Assembly: GCA_029962745.1 (NCBI GenBank)
Contig: CM057154.1
Span: 32,798,424 to 32,862,423, forward strand
DNA length: 64,000 bases
DNA from: Echinometra lucunter
Taxonomy: Eukaryota; Echinodermata; Echinoidea; Camarodonta; Echinometridae
Direction of reading: 5' to 3'
Shown: positions 22,605 to 35,100 of the stretch, one piece after another
Numbering within the stretch: the first letter of the stretch is position 1
Layout of the letters: each line of letters starts with the position of its first letter
Translations under genes and position numbers: made by a program
The notes under the pieces: model-generated
Database searches by the model: none
Seen by the model: the letters and a program-made list of their open reading frames with translations, nothing else
Told to the model about the DNA's origin: nothing

Positions 22605-24060
22605 AATTAGGAGGTAGGCTTTCGTGCAGGCTGCTCAACTCCTGATCACATGATGATAGTTTAAGTGATTTGTATTTATTGAGTAGAAAAAAAGGCGGCG
22701 TTTGATTTAGTAGATAGAGTTTTTTTATCGTCAAAACCCACTGCTAACGGTATCAATGATAAAATAATCACCGTAGTGCACAATCTTTATAATGCAAAAT
22801 CCTGCGCTAGGTTGAACAGCATTGTCCACACATTTTGATTGTAACATAATTGGTGTCCGTTAAGGGGAAAACCTATCCCCATTATTATTTGCCATTTATC
22901 TAAATGATTTTGAGTTCTTTATATAAGCCGCAGTTTACAGAGGCCTGTTATATGAGATCAAGTCAGAATGATGATGATGATGATGATGATGATGATGTAG
23001 AAGTTTATTTAAGAATGTATACTCTATGCAGATGATACCATTGTTATGTCTGAAAGTCAAAAAGCCCGGGCTAGATGCTGATCTCTGGGATCTCACTCAC
23101 ACTTCCAAAACAAAGGTTGTAGTTTATTCTAGAGGTAAAATAAGAAACATACCAGTGTGGTGATAATGAACTTGAGATAATAGATTTTACTTATAGGTGA
23201 TGTGACAATGAATTATAATGGTCACTTTGAAAAGCTATATCGGAACAGGTAGGCCTACGATAGTCTGCTGGAAAATGCAGTTGATAGTACTTGTGAATTG
23301 CTTGATATGTTGGTACTGCATATACTGCGGTAGTGAAATTTGGGGCTTTGAAGATATTTCACAAATTGAGGTGTTTTATAGAAATTTTTAAAGAAACATT
23401 GTTTTCCTAGAATAAATCCACAGCTAGCTGTATTGTGTATGGAGAAACAGGAATATACATTAGCAAGTGTTGTTGGAATGAGCTGGTAATTTTTTTAGTG
23501 CAGACTTTTGGTGGGTAAGCAGACTATAATGCACGAGAGTGATGAAATATCTTTTCGATCCAAGTGGATTACAAAGGACTTTTAGATATGAGTGGGCTTG
23601 GAAATGTTTGGTTACTAACAATACCGTAATTGGTTAAAATCTGCACTTGAATTATGGCTGAGAGATGCTGTGAGCAGGGAACTGGCATGATGAAGCCCAA
23701 GACAATAGCCATGTGTAATATTTAGGATTTTCAAGGAAAATCTTGAGTTTGAATCTTATACTGACCTTAGCTATTATGATAATGAAAACATTAACTTGTG
23801 CAAGTTTAGATGTAGTAGCCACCATCTACCATGTGTTACTAGTCGTTATGCGAACATTCCAAGGTCTGACAATTATAAACTTTGTAATTTGAATGAACGG
23901 GAGACAAATTTCATTTTGTTTTTCAATGTCCTTCTTTTTAAGTGATAGGATTAAATACATTCCTTCTTACTTCAAAACTTTCCAAAACACTTTAAAAACA
24001 TCCACCTTATTTAACATTAGTGTAGACAGATCCTCATACCTGGGGGATGATTAACCCATT
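22605..24060 (+). pseudogene. Non-LTR retrotransposon A, 3' part, heavily decayed
   Basis: In changing frames the sequence shows VGFRAGCSTPDHMM (about 22613), KAAFDLVDRV (22690), LYADDTIVMSESQKARA (about 23025, the catalytic YADD box), KTKVVVYSRGKIRNI-like residues, and near the end KFRCSSHHLPCVTSRYANIP followed by LCNLNE, the C-terminal zinc-finger region of CR1/L2-like polyproteins. A GAT microsatellite (22968-22997) lies just before the YADD box. Many frameshifts and stops show it is dead. Confidence 0.75.
22968..22997. repeat. GAT microsatellite
   Basis: About ten GAT units within the decayed reverse-transcriptase gene, coding poly-Asp in the old frame. Confidence 0.9.
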
Positions 24061-24721
24061 TGTAGGCCTACATATTTTTGTATACACATTATATGAGTCC
24101 ACCTCAACATGTGTGGGGGGATGCATCCCCCCTCGCTATCTACACCTCTGTTATTTAATGTCAAAGACATAATAACTTTGTCAAGACTTGCCAAGCTTTT
24201 GAAAATTGTAATAACTGAATTTAAAAGGTAGAGGTCTTACAGTGTATGCATGATATAGACGCATATATATTGCCATAAGTGTAAATAAGTTATACTTTAT
24301 AGTTCAGTGTGTTACTTTTATGCCAGCTCGTTGATACTACTTGTTTTATTGTTATTTTCTTATACATCATGTTTTCATATGTATTTACTCCGAAAGGGGT
24401 CGATATATATATACATGTATTTAAAACGTCTTTGGGGTCGACAGAAAGGAATAAATAAAAGTTTAAAAGTTCAAGAAGTTCGAGTGGATTCACAGTGGAT
24501 TCTGAGTGGATGAGTGGATTTAACAAGCGCCCTCTTCAGGCCTATTTTGTCCGACTATACTAGCGTAGGCTAGGCCTATAGGGCCGACGCGACGGATCTG
24601 TGCATGTAGGAAGGTCGTTCACATGCGGAACAAAATAAATAGATGACCATTAACCGAAAACTCGTGATCAATCTTCCGGTTGAACTTTGTTGCCTTTATG
24701 TTATAGGAACATTAAACATCA
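24061..24721 (+). other. Upstream region and 5' UTR of SPNS
   Basis: No coding block. A GC-richer patch (about 24535-24600) precedes the ATG, and an acceptor-like TTTATGTTATAG at 24705-24706 suggests a possible upstream non-coding exon. No TATA box is convincing. Confidence 0.4.
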
Positions 24722-25112
24722 ATGATCCCACCGCCAGCAGACAAGAATCTATCAACAGAAACAGACGATATTCAGCCTACGGGCAGCAGAGACTCGGTGG
24801 AAATGGCTGTCACTTCGGAATGGTCAGGTGACAAGCGCCCGTTGCTTCGGGAGGAAGAAGGACAGGAAGATGATGGGGAGGTGGAGGCGTTAGATTATGC
24901 ACAGCGGTCCAGTTTGGGACAGAGACGACAAATTCAAGCTAATAATGGAATTGAGGGAAATGTGTCGAATGTTAGAACTGACGCCACCGCGGATGAAACA
25001 GGGACTAGTATTTCCCCACACGATAAAAAACCACCATGTAAAGCTTATGTGACTGTTATTGTTCTCTTCTGTGTGAATCTTCTCAATTATTCGGATCGTT
25101 ACACAATTGCAG
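24722..25112 (+). CDS. SPNS1: SPNS exon 1
   Basis: ATG at 24722 opens [16 protein letters not shown]. The exon encodes a roughly 100-residue acidic cytosolic tail and the first membrane segment ([20 protein letters not shown]), ending phase 1 before donor GTGTGT. Confidence 0.9.
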
Positions 25113-28100
25113 GTGTGTTCAGAAAATCATCATTTGCTTGAATTTCTTTCCTGTGAATTCTACCCTACCTTCAATTTACTCCAAATGATAATATTGTTAG
25201 GGTGTCCACAGAGATTTTCTATTTCAGGCTAAGTTCAGGTTTTTTCTTGATTTTTTTCACCTAGAGTCTAGACTAGGTCTAGACCTATTTGATAAGAATA
25301 ATGTAAGAAACAGATTTAAACATGGTCATGATTAATTTCACCATTTTCTGCCAGATTCGTGAAGAATGACTACAGCAGGCACCGGCAGAGTAGTGTTACT
25401 TCCATGATAAAAGAACTTGGTTGGAGTACACTTGCTGGGAGGAGAAAGATAAGGAGACTCACTACCATCTTCAAAGCCCACGAAGGCTATCTCTCCATCC
25501 CAGTCCAGGACCTGCTGCACCCTGTCACCCGTTTAACCAGAAGATCTCACAATAAATCATACATTGAAATTAGTTCCAGTAAAGTTTCATTTAAATACTC
25601 ATTTCTACCCAAAACACTGACAGACTGGAATTCACTACCTGAAAATATAATAAATACTCAAGACCCAATACTATTCAAATCTAAGCTGGAACAACATTAC
25701 CAATGGCATTATTTAATTATTTTTGCGCACACCACCCGACTCGTTTTACTCCACAGGAGTGTTGAGTCATATTTCTTCAGATTGTTGAATTCTTCAGATT
25801 CTTGAATTCTTCAGATTCTGACTTTTCCATCAAAAGATAAAGTTGTTCAAAATCAAGGTAATTTTCTGCCCCTTTTTGCCCATTCGCTCTGTATATATAC
25901 ACATGGACAGGGATACAGTGCAAAAATGACATTTATCAGGCTATTGTATCATGGGGGTTAAACAAAATTAAATTGAATTTTCCTGAGAAAATTCATGAGC
26001 TTGGTCACAAGTAGGAAGTAAATATTGGAAAACAATAACAAGTATGCATGGGCAGTCCATGTACACAAAGCTTTTCATGTCTTGTGACCTTTGACAAAAC
26101 ATTGGGCTTCTTTGTATTGGGTTATGTTTACATTTGATGTTGACTGTAGATACATATCTAACCTTGAAGGACAATACCTTATGGGTCAAGGTCTGTTTAT
26201 AGTTGCAAAAGACAAGGTTCATGACCTTTCATGTTAGTGTGTATTATTGACTCTTATTAAAGAAATAAAAAGGAACTAGAAAATAGTGTTTCTCTGCATG
26301 AAGGTGCAATTTTTAATTTGTAGATGTACTAAGTTTTCAATTAAACTAATAATTTCTTCACAGATACTGATCTGGCATGATGATATACCAATAAGAATAG
26401 TAATTAACATTTGCTTGTTAATGACAACCATTCCACTGAATCCAACTTTGTTCATTTCATCATGCTGATCATTGTCAAAATATTTAGTTTCTAACTTGGG
26501 TATTTGGCAACCTATTCCTATGTAGCTTTATAGCATTGCTTATTTTATTCCAGAAAGATATTTGGATGACTATTTACAATGTAGGCATGATATCATAATT
26601 CATAGTTTTATAACATTTACCTTGATTTTTGTTCTTATACCCCCCTTGCATTAATTCTATCTCTCTTTCTCTCTTTCTCTCTTCTCAACAGCTAATCTTC
26701 CTGCCATACAACGTTACTTCAATATTGAAGATGACAACAGCGCAGCTGGACTTCTCCAGACTATCTTCATTGTAGGCTACATGTTGACATCTCCAATCTT
26801 TGGCTACCTCGGTGATCGCTACTCGAGAAAGTTAATTGTGGCCTTCGGTATTTTCACCTGGTCTGGGCTAACACTTGCTGGTTCCTTTGTCCCATCTCAT
26901 GTAAGATCATTTACTACATTTTTCTAAATGTGTACCTAGAAAAATACATCATTCATTTCAGCGAGGCCCATTCACAATGTATTGTAAACATTGTGATTGA
27001 ATTAACATTGTTATGGTAAGTGGAAGTTGCTAAGTATCTACTGCACCAATGCTATGCAAATTCCTCTTCAACATTATAATTTTAAGTAGGGAGATTTAGG
27101 TTTACATCCAGAAATTAAATGTCTGTTTTTTTATTATGCCAGTGCAATAGCATTCGTATATATTCTTGGAAGTGTTATAAAGTTAAAATTTTGTATCGTA
27201 AATTCATTTCATTTTTTCCCTTATTTTTATTGCTGTAATATTTGCCATTTTATATGTATTTTAAAATTTGGATTCATTTATGTTTCAGCTTTTAGCTGCA
27301 GTGTTGAATGTCAAATAAAATAAAATCTGAGCGAGACACAGTGAGTTTAGATAGATATTTTACACTACATATTATTTCATTTACACTCAAAGGATATTTA
27401 CTTGTTATATACTCTATGATATCATTTGAATTTTCTTGCACCATCACAGCTATTCTGGGTCTTTCTCTTACTCCGAGGTCTCGTGGGAATTGGAGAAGCG
27501 AGTTATGTCACAATAGCTGCCACTCTCATTGGAGATCTTTTTGTAGGCAACAGGAGAACTAGAATGCTTATGGTCTTTTATTTTGCTATTCCAGTAGGGA
27601 GGTAAGTTTGATTTGATTGATTCCAATCATATTGATGAAATATGATAAAAATAATCAACTTAAATGAAATTGATTAAAGATTAAAACAATATTGAACATT
27701 GAATAAGAATACATAAAAGAGCCCTTTTTTCAAGAACTAAAATTTGCCGTCTTTTATACTTATAGATTCAATTTCAGCAAAAACCAAGTGTGAGTAAATG
27801 CAGGGTTGTGATAAAAGATAATTTTATTGAATAAAAAACATAAACATGTTTTGTATTGTTTAAAAATTTTCCATTTTCTCCCTATTTTTGTTGTTGAACA
27901 GATAAGTCCTTAATATGGTAATCTCAAGAATCATTAATTCTAACAGACCTTTCATGTTATATTTCTTTTTTGTTAAATGATTGTAATATATTGTATGATT
28001 GATTGGTTTAAATAAACTTGAACTTGAACTTGTATAACACTTATAATAGGCCTTTTATATTACAAATATCCTTTTAGTGCAAATGTTGAACCATTGATAG

Positions 28101-29106
28101 AATGTATGACCCAAATTTAAGATTAATCATATGATTTGTTATGACTGTTGCAAAGTATTCATTAAGTTGCAGCAGTAATAGTTATGAGTGCATTGCACTA
28201 TCAGTACAGTTAGAGGTATGTTTCCTAAATTCAGCAAGGTTGATTGCAAGGTTGATTGCAAGGTTTGTTTGAAATCTTGAAGACTGAGATATTAAGAAGA
28301 GGACATATTGATCAGTAGAACAAGAATCTGAGCCTCCGTTAGACTGGGAGCCTGCTACTAGTCCAAGAATGTAGGTCTCATGAATGCATTAAATCAGTAT
28401 CCAGCATGCCTGTCAGACCAGCATCTTTGTACCATTGTTGGTCTTTGGTGTTGTAGGTCTCATGGGCTTAGAGAGGATGGAGAAAGATTTTACTTCACCG
28501 CTATATAAAAACAGAAAAACATAACATGTTTGAATGATATATATGCCAAAATAAGATACAAAACCAAGCAATCTAAGCATGAAAATAATACCAACATACA
28601 CCTCCCTCCCCCAAAAAAAGTCAGATGCATGTAAATTTATAATATATTACTTGGTAAATAAGTCTGTGGGGGGCATTTGAAAATCATTTAGTTAAAAAAA
28701 AAAAGCAGGTGATTGTAAAGGTTTTTTTCAGTGCATTAAAAAAAAACCACATTTATAAGCCTTGTTCATATTACCCAATATACTGCAATATTACCGATGC
28801 GAATCCCTAAGCGATTTCCAATGGACACCGTTCATATTAGAGGGAAAATATGGTACCAGTAATATTGTGGTAGCTCCCTTTCAACCCTTTCATATCCGCT
28901 TCCGCAATATTACTCTATTCTGTTCTATCAGCAAGTCCCGCTTTGCATCCTGGTTACACAGATGTACAATACGCATTTGGCTAAGGGTCAGACCCGTCGA
29001 TGAGATGTTACGTTCCACTGTACAAGCTGTAAATTTTGCACCTATTTGGGGGATGCTGTTCATATGTTCATATGTTGCACATATTTTGCAGATGCTGTTC
29101 ATATAT

Positions 29107-29144
<38 letters not shown>

Positions 29145-32100
29145 CAGTATTATGGTAATATTACTAGGTCTTGAAGCATGAAATAGGCGCAAAATGGGGG
29201 GGGGGGGGGGCTAAATACCGCAATATTCAGTGGGAGCCATTCATATTACCAGCAGTCCGAAGCGTATCTGTAAAATAGGTGTTGCACCTATCTTATGGAT
29301 AGGTGGGTAATATAAATGGGGCTAAACTGTTTAGACATGCCAACCCTGGATAAAGTGAGTCAGATGTAATTAAGACTATATTATTACCTGTACCAGTACC
29401 TCTTCTTATACCTTGATCTTATATACTTCTGATGTCATAATACCACTGTTTCTCCTGTTTGCACACTATTCACAAGTGCACTTTATGTGCTTGCTATTAA
29501 AACTTAGTGAAGGTGATCTCCAGAAGTTTGCTGCTCCATTTAATCAGAGTTGGATAAACTTTAATAGCCATATAATTTTCACTTGTTTCTCTTGAAATGA
29601 TGAACCATTTGGAAAGAGAGAGGTGCTGTAATAAAGGTTCGCTTTATAATGATTTCATATTAGAAATTTACTTCCTGCGTACATTGCGTAAATCATATTT
29701 ACAGTATTTACATACAGATAATTGTGTCTTAGATAGACAGATAGAAATCATGAGACATGTGTTTAGGTACATTAATTATCTATGAGTATAATTCTGAGAT
29801 GATTTTCTAATTACTTGATCCCTTTTCAGTGGCCTGGGCTATATATCTGGCAAAGCAGTTGCAACCTTAGCTGGTGATTGGAGATGGGCTTTAAGGGTGA
29901 GTTCAACATGGGATATAAGAAAATGAGATTGAGATAATGTATAGCTTGATCTATGCATTCATTGGGGAGGGAAAAGTCAAAGAGAGAAGAACGGGCAGCA
30001 TTTGTGTCTTTCTACGAGAAAACGAGCAATAATTTAGACATTTTTGTTTTTGTACTTTTATCATAGTTTAGGAACATAGACTCTATGCTTTAAAATGGTG
30101 TATAACACTTCTTGTGTGGAATAAGCAAACTTCTTGACATTTCATTGAGAATGTCAGAGTGTCAGACAAGTTAATGTCTAGAGCAATAAAGATAAGGACT
30201 CTGCAGAAAAGTGACTGCTGTTATGCATTTCATAGTCTGTGGGATAAATGGGTTGAATCCAAACTCCCAACCATTCGCTATGAAGGACTATTGGGATTGG
30301 GTTGAAACTTGCCACACCTTTTCAAATATATTCTCCCATTTGCTCTATATTTCAAATGTTAGCAGGGCATGCATAGTATTAGAGTTATTCTCATATTGCA
30401 GTGGGAAGATTGATTCCTGCATGTTTACACACATTTTCTTAGAGTGTTTGAAACATGGTCATTTTATTAAAATGAATGAAAGAAAGGTATATATATATTT
30501 CTACTTTGTTATTTCACTCTTAGATTTGTCAGATGGTAGATGGATAAATCAATTTTCAGAAAATACTTTTACAAAAATCTATTATTCTACCCCAAACAAA
30601 CTGCATGTACTATAGCTATTTATGCTTAAACTCCTATTACAACTTACTGTATTGGCTGTGTTGTGGTGGAGGGTCACATACATGGATTGCACTGCATTCA
30701 GTTTATGAAACTAACTGTAGACCTCAATTCAACGGTGGACCCACTGGCCCAAAATTCACAAAACATTAATTTTTAGACCATGATTTAATTACTGTTCCAG
30801 ACTTAAATAAGCATGGATACATGTAAGAGTCAATAAGCAAATAGAAGCCCATTACTGTTTGCCCAGTGGATAAGAGAACATGTCAGTACTATGCTAATAC
30901 GAATATAGTGAGGTTTAAACCATAGTTTTAATTAAAATCATGGTTTAAATATAAACATATTTTGTGAATTCTGACCAATATCTATTCTAACCTTACCTTC
31001 ACGCTATCCTTGAAACTAATTATATAACCAAGCCTATACCCTGAATTTCTGATGAAATGTAGCTTTATGTGAACGTTGCCAGGGCAAAGGTTGGATCAAC
31101 AATACCATGGATTCACACTTTTCTTGTTTTGCTTTTTTTTGGTGGGGGGGGGGGGGATGTGTTCACATTGACTTTTCTAGAGTCATATGCATGAGCCCCT
31201 TCCTTTGAAATTTGATATTGGTCTGGGGCCTGTTTCTCGAAACAGTAACAAATCTAAATTCTTGGACAACTCGATGGGACATGTGCTATAGAATTAACAT
31301 GCATTCCCTTGGGATGTCCATGAAGTTAGACTTACCGGTATACATGTCTAACTTCATGTATACATAGTTTTGAGAAACAGGCTCCTGAGCCTTGATTTTG
31401 GATACTCATGTGTCCCAAGACCCTGGTAATGTTGATCTTTGCTTACATGTCTTGTGGGTGTGCATGTATGTGACATTTTGATCAGCCATTTGTCTGTGAG
31501 AGAGATTTGATATGATTATGAGAGAGAAATGATACACAAAGAGTGAGAAAGTGAATACTGTAAAGACAGGATATTGCTTCTGTTTTCATGAGATGTCAAG
31601 TGACACAATTTATGGGCAGTTTGTCCTTCATGCTTTGTTCTACATTTCATGACAAAAAGAAAGGAAGAAAAGAAAAAATGAATAGATGTACTTTGAATAC
31701 AGTTCAGCATCCTTCATCCAGCCATGTATGGACCAGTACTAGTTTTGATGTGTGATTTAGCTGTTTACAAGAGATATGCTAAAGCTATAGTATTTCAGTG
31801 ACATAAAACATAAGATCGTACTATTTTAACATATGAAAGAAATGCGTCTTCAAGAGACTCATAAAATTGTCTACTGTATCGACCTGTATAAGATTACTAG
31901 GTACATGTATTATTTCCTAGTAAGATTGTGCCATGTTGATAGATTAAGATGTATTGGGGGTGGGGGGGGGGGGGTGGTGAAATGAGATTGGACTGTAGTT
32001 GTTGACAATAGGGAAAGAAGAATTCATTGCCTTTCATGTGACTTGTTAATTACAGAGATAAACTATTTACTAGTGGAAGTGAAAGTAGATTTCAAGTACT

Positions 32101-35100
32101 GCCAAGTTCTCCAATTACTGATCGTTATACATTTTAAAATTAAAAATGTATGGTTTGCAATGCAAAATGCAGCCATCAGTTAGTTATTAAAGCTAAACTT
32201 GAGCTCTAGTAATAAAATTTTGAATTTCAAGTGAAACTTCTGTAATAGAGTAAGATTGATAGGTTTTTGGACCAGCAATTAAAAAAAAATTGAAATCACA
32301 TTAATTGAAAGGTATGGCTCATATTTACTTTTAATTTCAATTTGTAGTTAATGAAACTGCAATTATGTGAGCTCAGTTTACTTTCTTTGCTTTCTTTACT
32401 TTGTTATGTTACATGTACATGTAAGTTATCACTTACATGTATTTGTCATCTATGACATATGTTACAGTTTTGTTTGATTCTGTAAGAATATGTTTTAATT
32501 TCAACAATAGGATATGAAGATGGTCATTGGTGGTTCATTGTATTACATGACATTAGAAGAATTATTCTTTTCTTTTTTATACAATAAGTACCATCAGAGA
32601 GTGAAATTGGTTATATAGCTTCATTACAAGGGATCTTAATTGCTACATACTGGTATGTAGACATGCAATAGCTCTTATGCAGACAGGACCATGATAAAAC
32701 CTCCATTGTCTTCAAGTTCTGTTTCATGTACATGTACACGTACACTTCTCAAGCAGGGTATATTTATCCATGTTTTAAAGGCAGAGTTGTTTGAGTGATT
32801 AAAGGGTATTGAACAGGTTGTAAATGAAACAAACTTGATTTCATTTACTTGTACATGACAAATAAGGTTAAGAAATGATACTTTTTATGCCTCCGCCCAC
32901 CGTAGGTGGTTGCCGGAGGCATTATGTTTTCAGGTCGTCCGTCCGTCCGTCCCGTTTTCGTTCTCGCGATAACTTAAGAACCGTTTGACAGATCAACTTC
33001 AAACTTGGCTCATGTATGCATATGGGAGGGACAATGATCTGATTAGATTTTGGAGTCTCAAGGTCAAAGGTCAAGGTCATAGCGGTAATAAAACACATAA
33101 AAATGGCTCGTTCTCGCGATAACTTAAGAACCATTTGACAGATCAACCTCAAACTTGGCACAGGTATGCACATGGGAGGGACAATGATCTGATTAGATTT
33201 TGGGTCACAAGGTCAAAGGTCAAGGTCATAGAGGTATAAAACACATAAAAATGGCTCATTCTCGCGATAACTTAAGAACCATTTGACCTATCAAACTCCA
33301 ACTTGGCACAGGTATGCATATGGGAGGGCCAATGATCTGATTAGATTTTGGGGTCTCAAGGTCAAAGGTCAAAGGTCATAGAGGTCATTATGTATGTAGA
33401 AATGGTTCGTTCTTGTGATAACTTAAGAACCATTTGACCTATCAAACTCCAACTTGGCACGGGTATGCATATGGGAGGGCCAATGATCTGATTAGATTTT
33501 GGGGTCTCAAGGTCAAAGGTCAAAGGTCATAGAGGTCATTATGTATGTAGAAATGGTTCGTTCTTGTGATAACTTAGTAACCATTTGACGGGTCAACAAA
33601 CTTGGCTCATGTATGCATATGGAATTTTGGAAAGGGCAATGCTCTCATTAGATTTGGGGGTCACAAGGTCAAAGTTCAAGGTCAAAGATGTCATTGTATA
33701 AATAAAAATTAATCAACATGAAGTGCCATTTATTTCTGATTTGGTAATGGCGGAGGCATAAAGTTCGACCACGCATGGTCGAAGATTCATCTAGTTATCT
33801 GTAATGTACAGGTGTACATATTATAGAATACATGAAATCTTTTATATCTTTGGTTGTGATAAGGATAAGAATAGCCCGCTAGAAAGGGAGGGGATTGTTA
33901 GAACATATGTTTAACCCATAGCAGTACAGAGCTTTCTTGAGGTCTAAATTAATCATCTTCAGTCCTCAAATTGGCAACAAAAATTATTTTTTTCCATGCT
34001 TACATAGCTTGAAAAAAATAATCATGGATATAACATGAACCAAAATGAATTATAATTGTAAAATTTTATCAGAAATTGCCAATTTGTACACAGAAATAGT
34101 GATTATGTATTATTCACTGCATTACCAATTTAAAGAGTATAATGATTAGTTACAATTAAACTGCTCTAATTCGAGAACGCCACACCATACGGCGTTGGGA
34201 ATTGGCTCAAATTTTTCTGTGCATTTTTCTCTTTCTACTCATGTATGATATGTACTGCCCAGCATTCTGGACCAACAGATACTACAGCATACCGTTAAAA
34301 GCTGTACCTCTATGGGTTAACCCATTCGTGACAGGAATTATTTAAAGCCTAATTTGATCAGCTTTTATTCTTCAAATTGGCAACACCAACATTTTTATTT
34401 TATTGCTACATTTTTCTTATAAAACGTCATGTATCTGAAATGAATATAAATTGACAGAAATTATGATTAGAAGTCAAAACGTTGCCAATTTGCAGGGGAA
34501 AACGGTGATTTTAAACTTTCTATCACATTGCCAATTTAAGGATTTTAATGCTTATTTTCCTATTAAAAATTTTCAGCATCAAACAACGAATATTGACGCA
34601 ACCAAAATGGGTGCAGTTTGTGTAGAATTTTTTGCTCTTTCTGCTCATGTATTTGGTATGATTTTTAGGGCTTTGCATCAAAAGATATTAGGCCAAACCA
34701 CAAAATGTGGACATCTGTCATGAATGGGTTAAGAAAGAGAGAGAGAGATAAGAGAGAGAAAGTAATGACATAGAAAGAGAGAAGACTGGTTGAAAAAATC
34801 AAGAATAAAATGTAGAGCATATCTTGCTAACATTTATTTTGTATGCAAGAGACCAACATTAACAAATGAAAAATGTGATTTGATAAGATAAATGCCACTG
34901 AAGGCATACTGATGAGGCTGTACATTATTGCAAATATTGCAGAGCATACCGGTAAAAGCAAATAAAAATGCCCAAATTTGTTGTTTTCTTGTTATCTTGC
35001 AGTTCACACCTCCACTCGGCATCGTGTGTGTTATTCTCATTCTGTTGTTGGTCAGGGAACCAAAGAGAGGCCAAGCAGAGACGGGTGAACATTCTATGGC

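Noticed and set aside
25359..25805. 148-codon frame as an alternative SPNS exon
   Set aside because: It encodes the conserved C-terminal text of a reverse-transcriptase protein, and SPNS exon 1 joins exon 2 directly in phase.
28762..29192. Overlapping 139- and 100-codon frames
   Set aside because: Both cross an AT microsatellite within a TIR element and resemble no protein.
32959..33600. CRISPR-like regularly spaced repeats
   Set aside because: The about 150 bp units are contiguous tandem repeats without unique spacers, in an animal genome.
34451..34723. 90-codon open frame, also seen at 56886-57113
   Set aside because: Lies wholly inside TTAA-type MITE copies. Similarity between copies is explained by common origin of the element.
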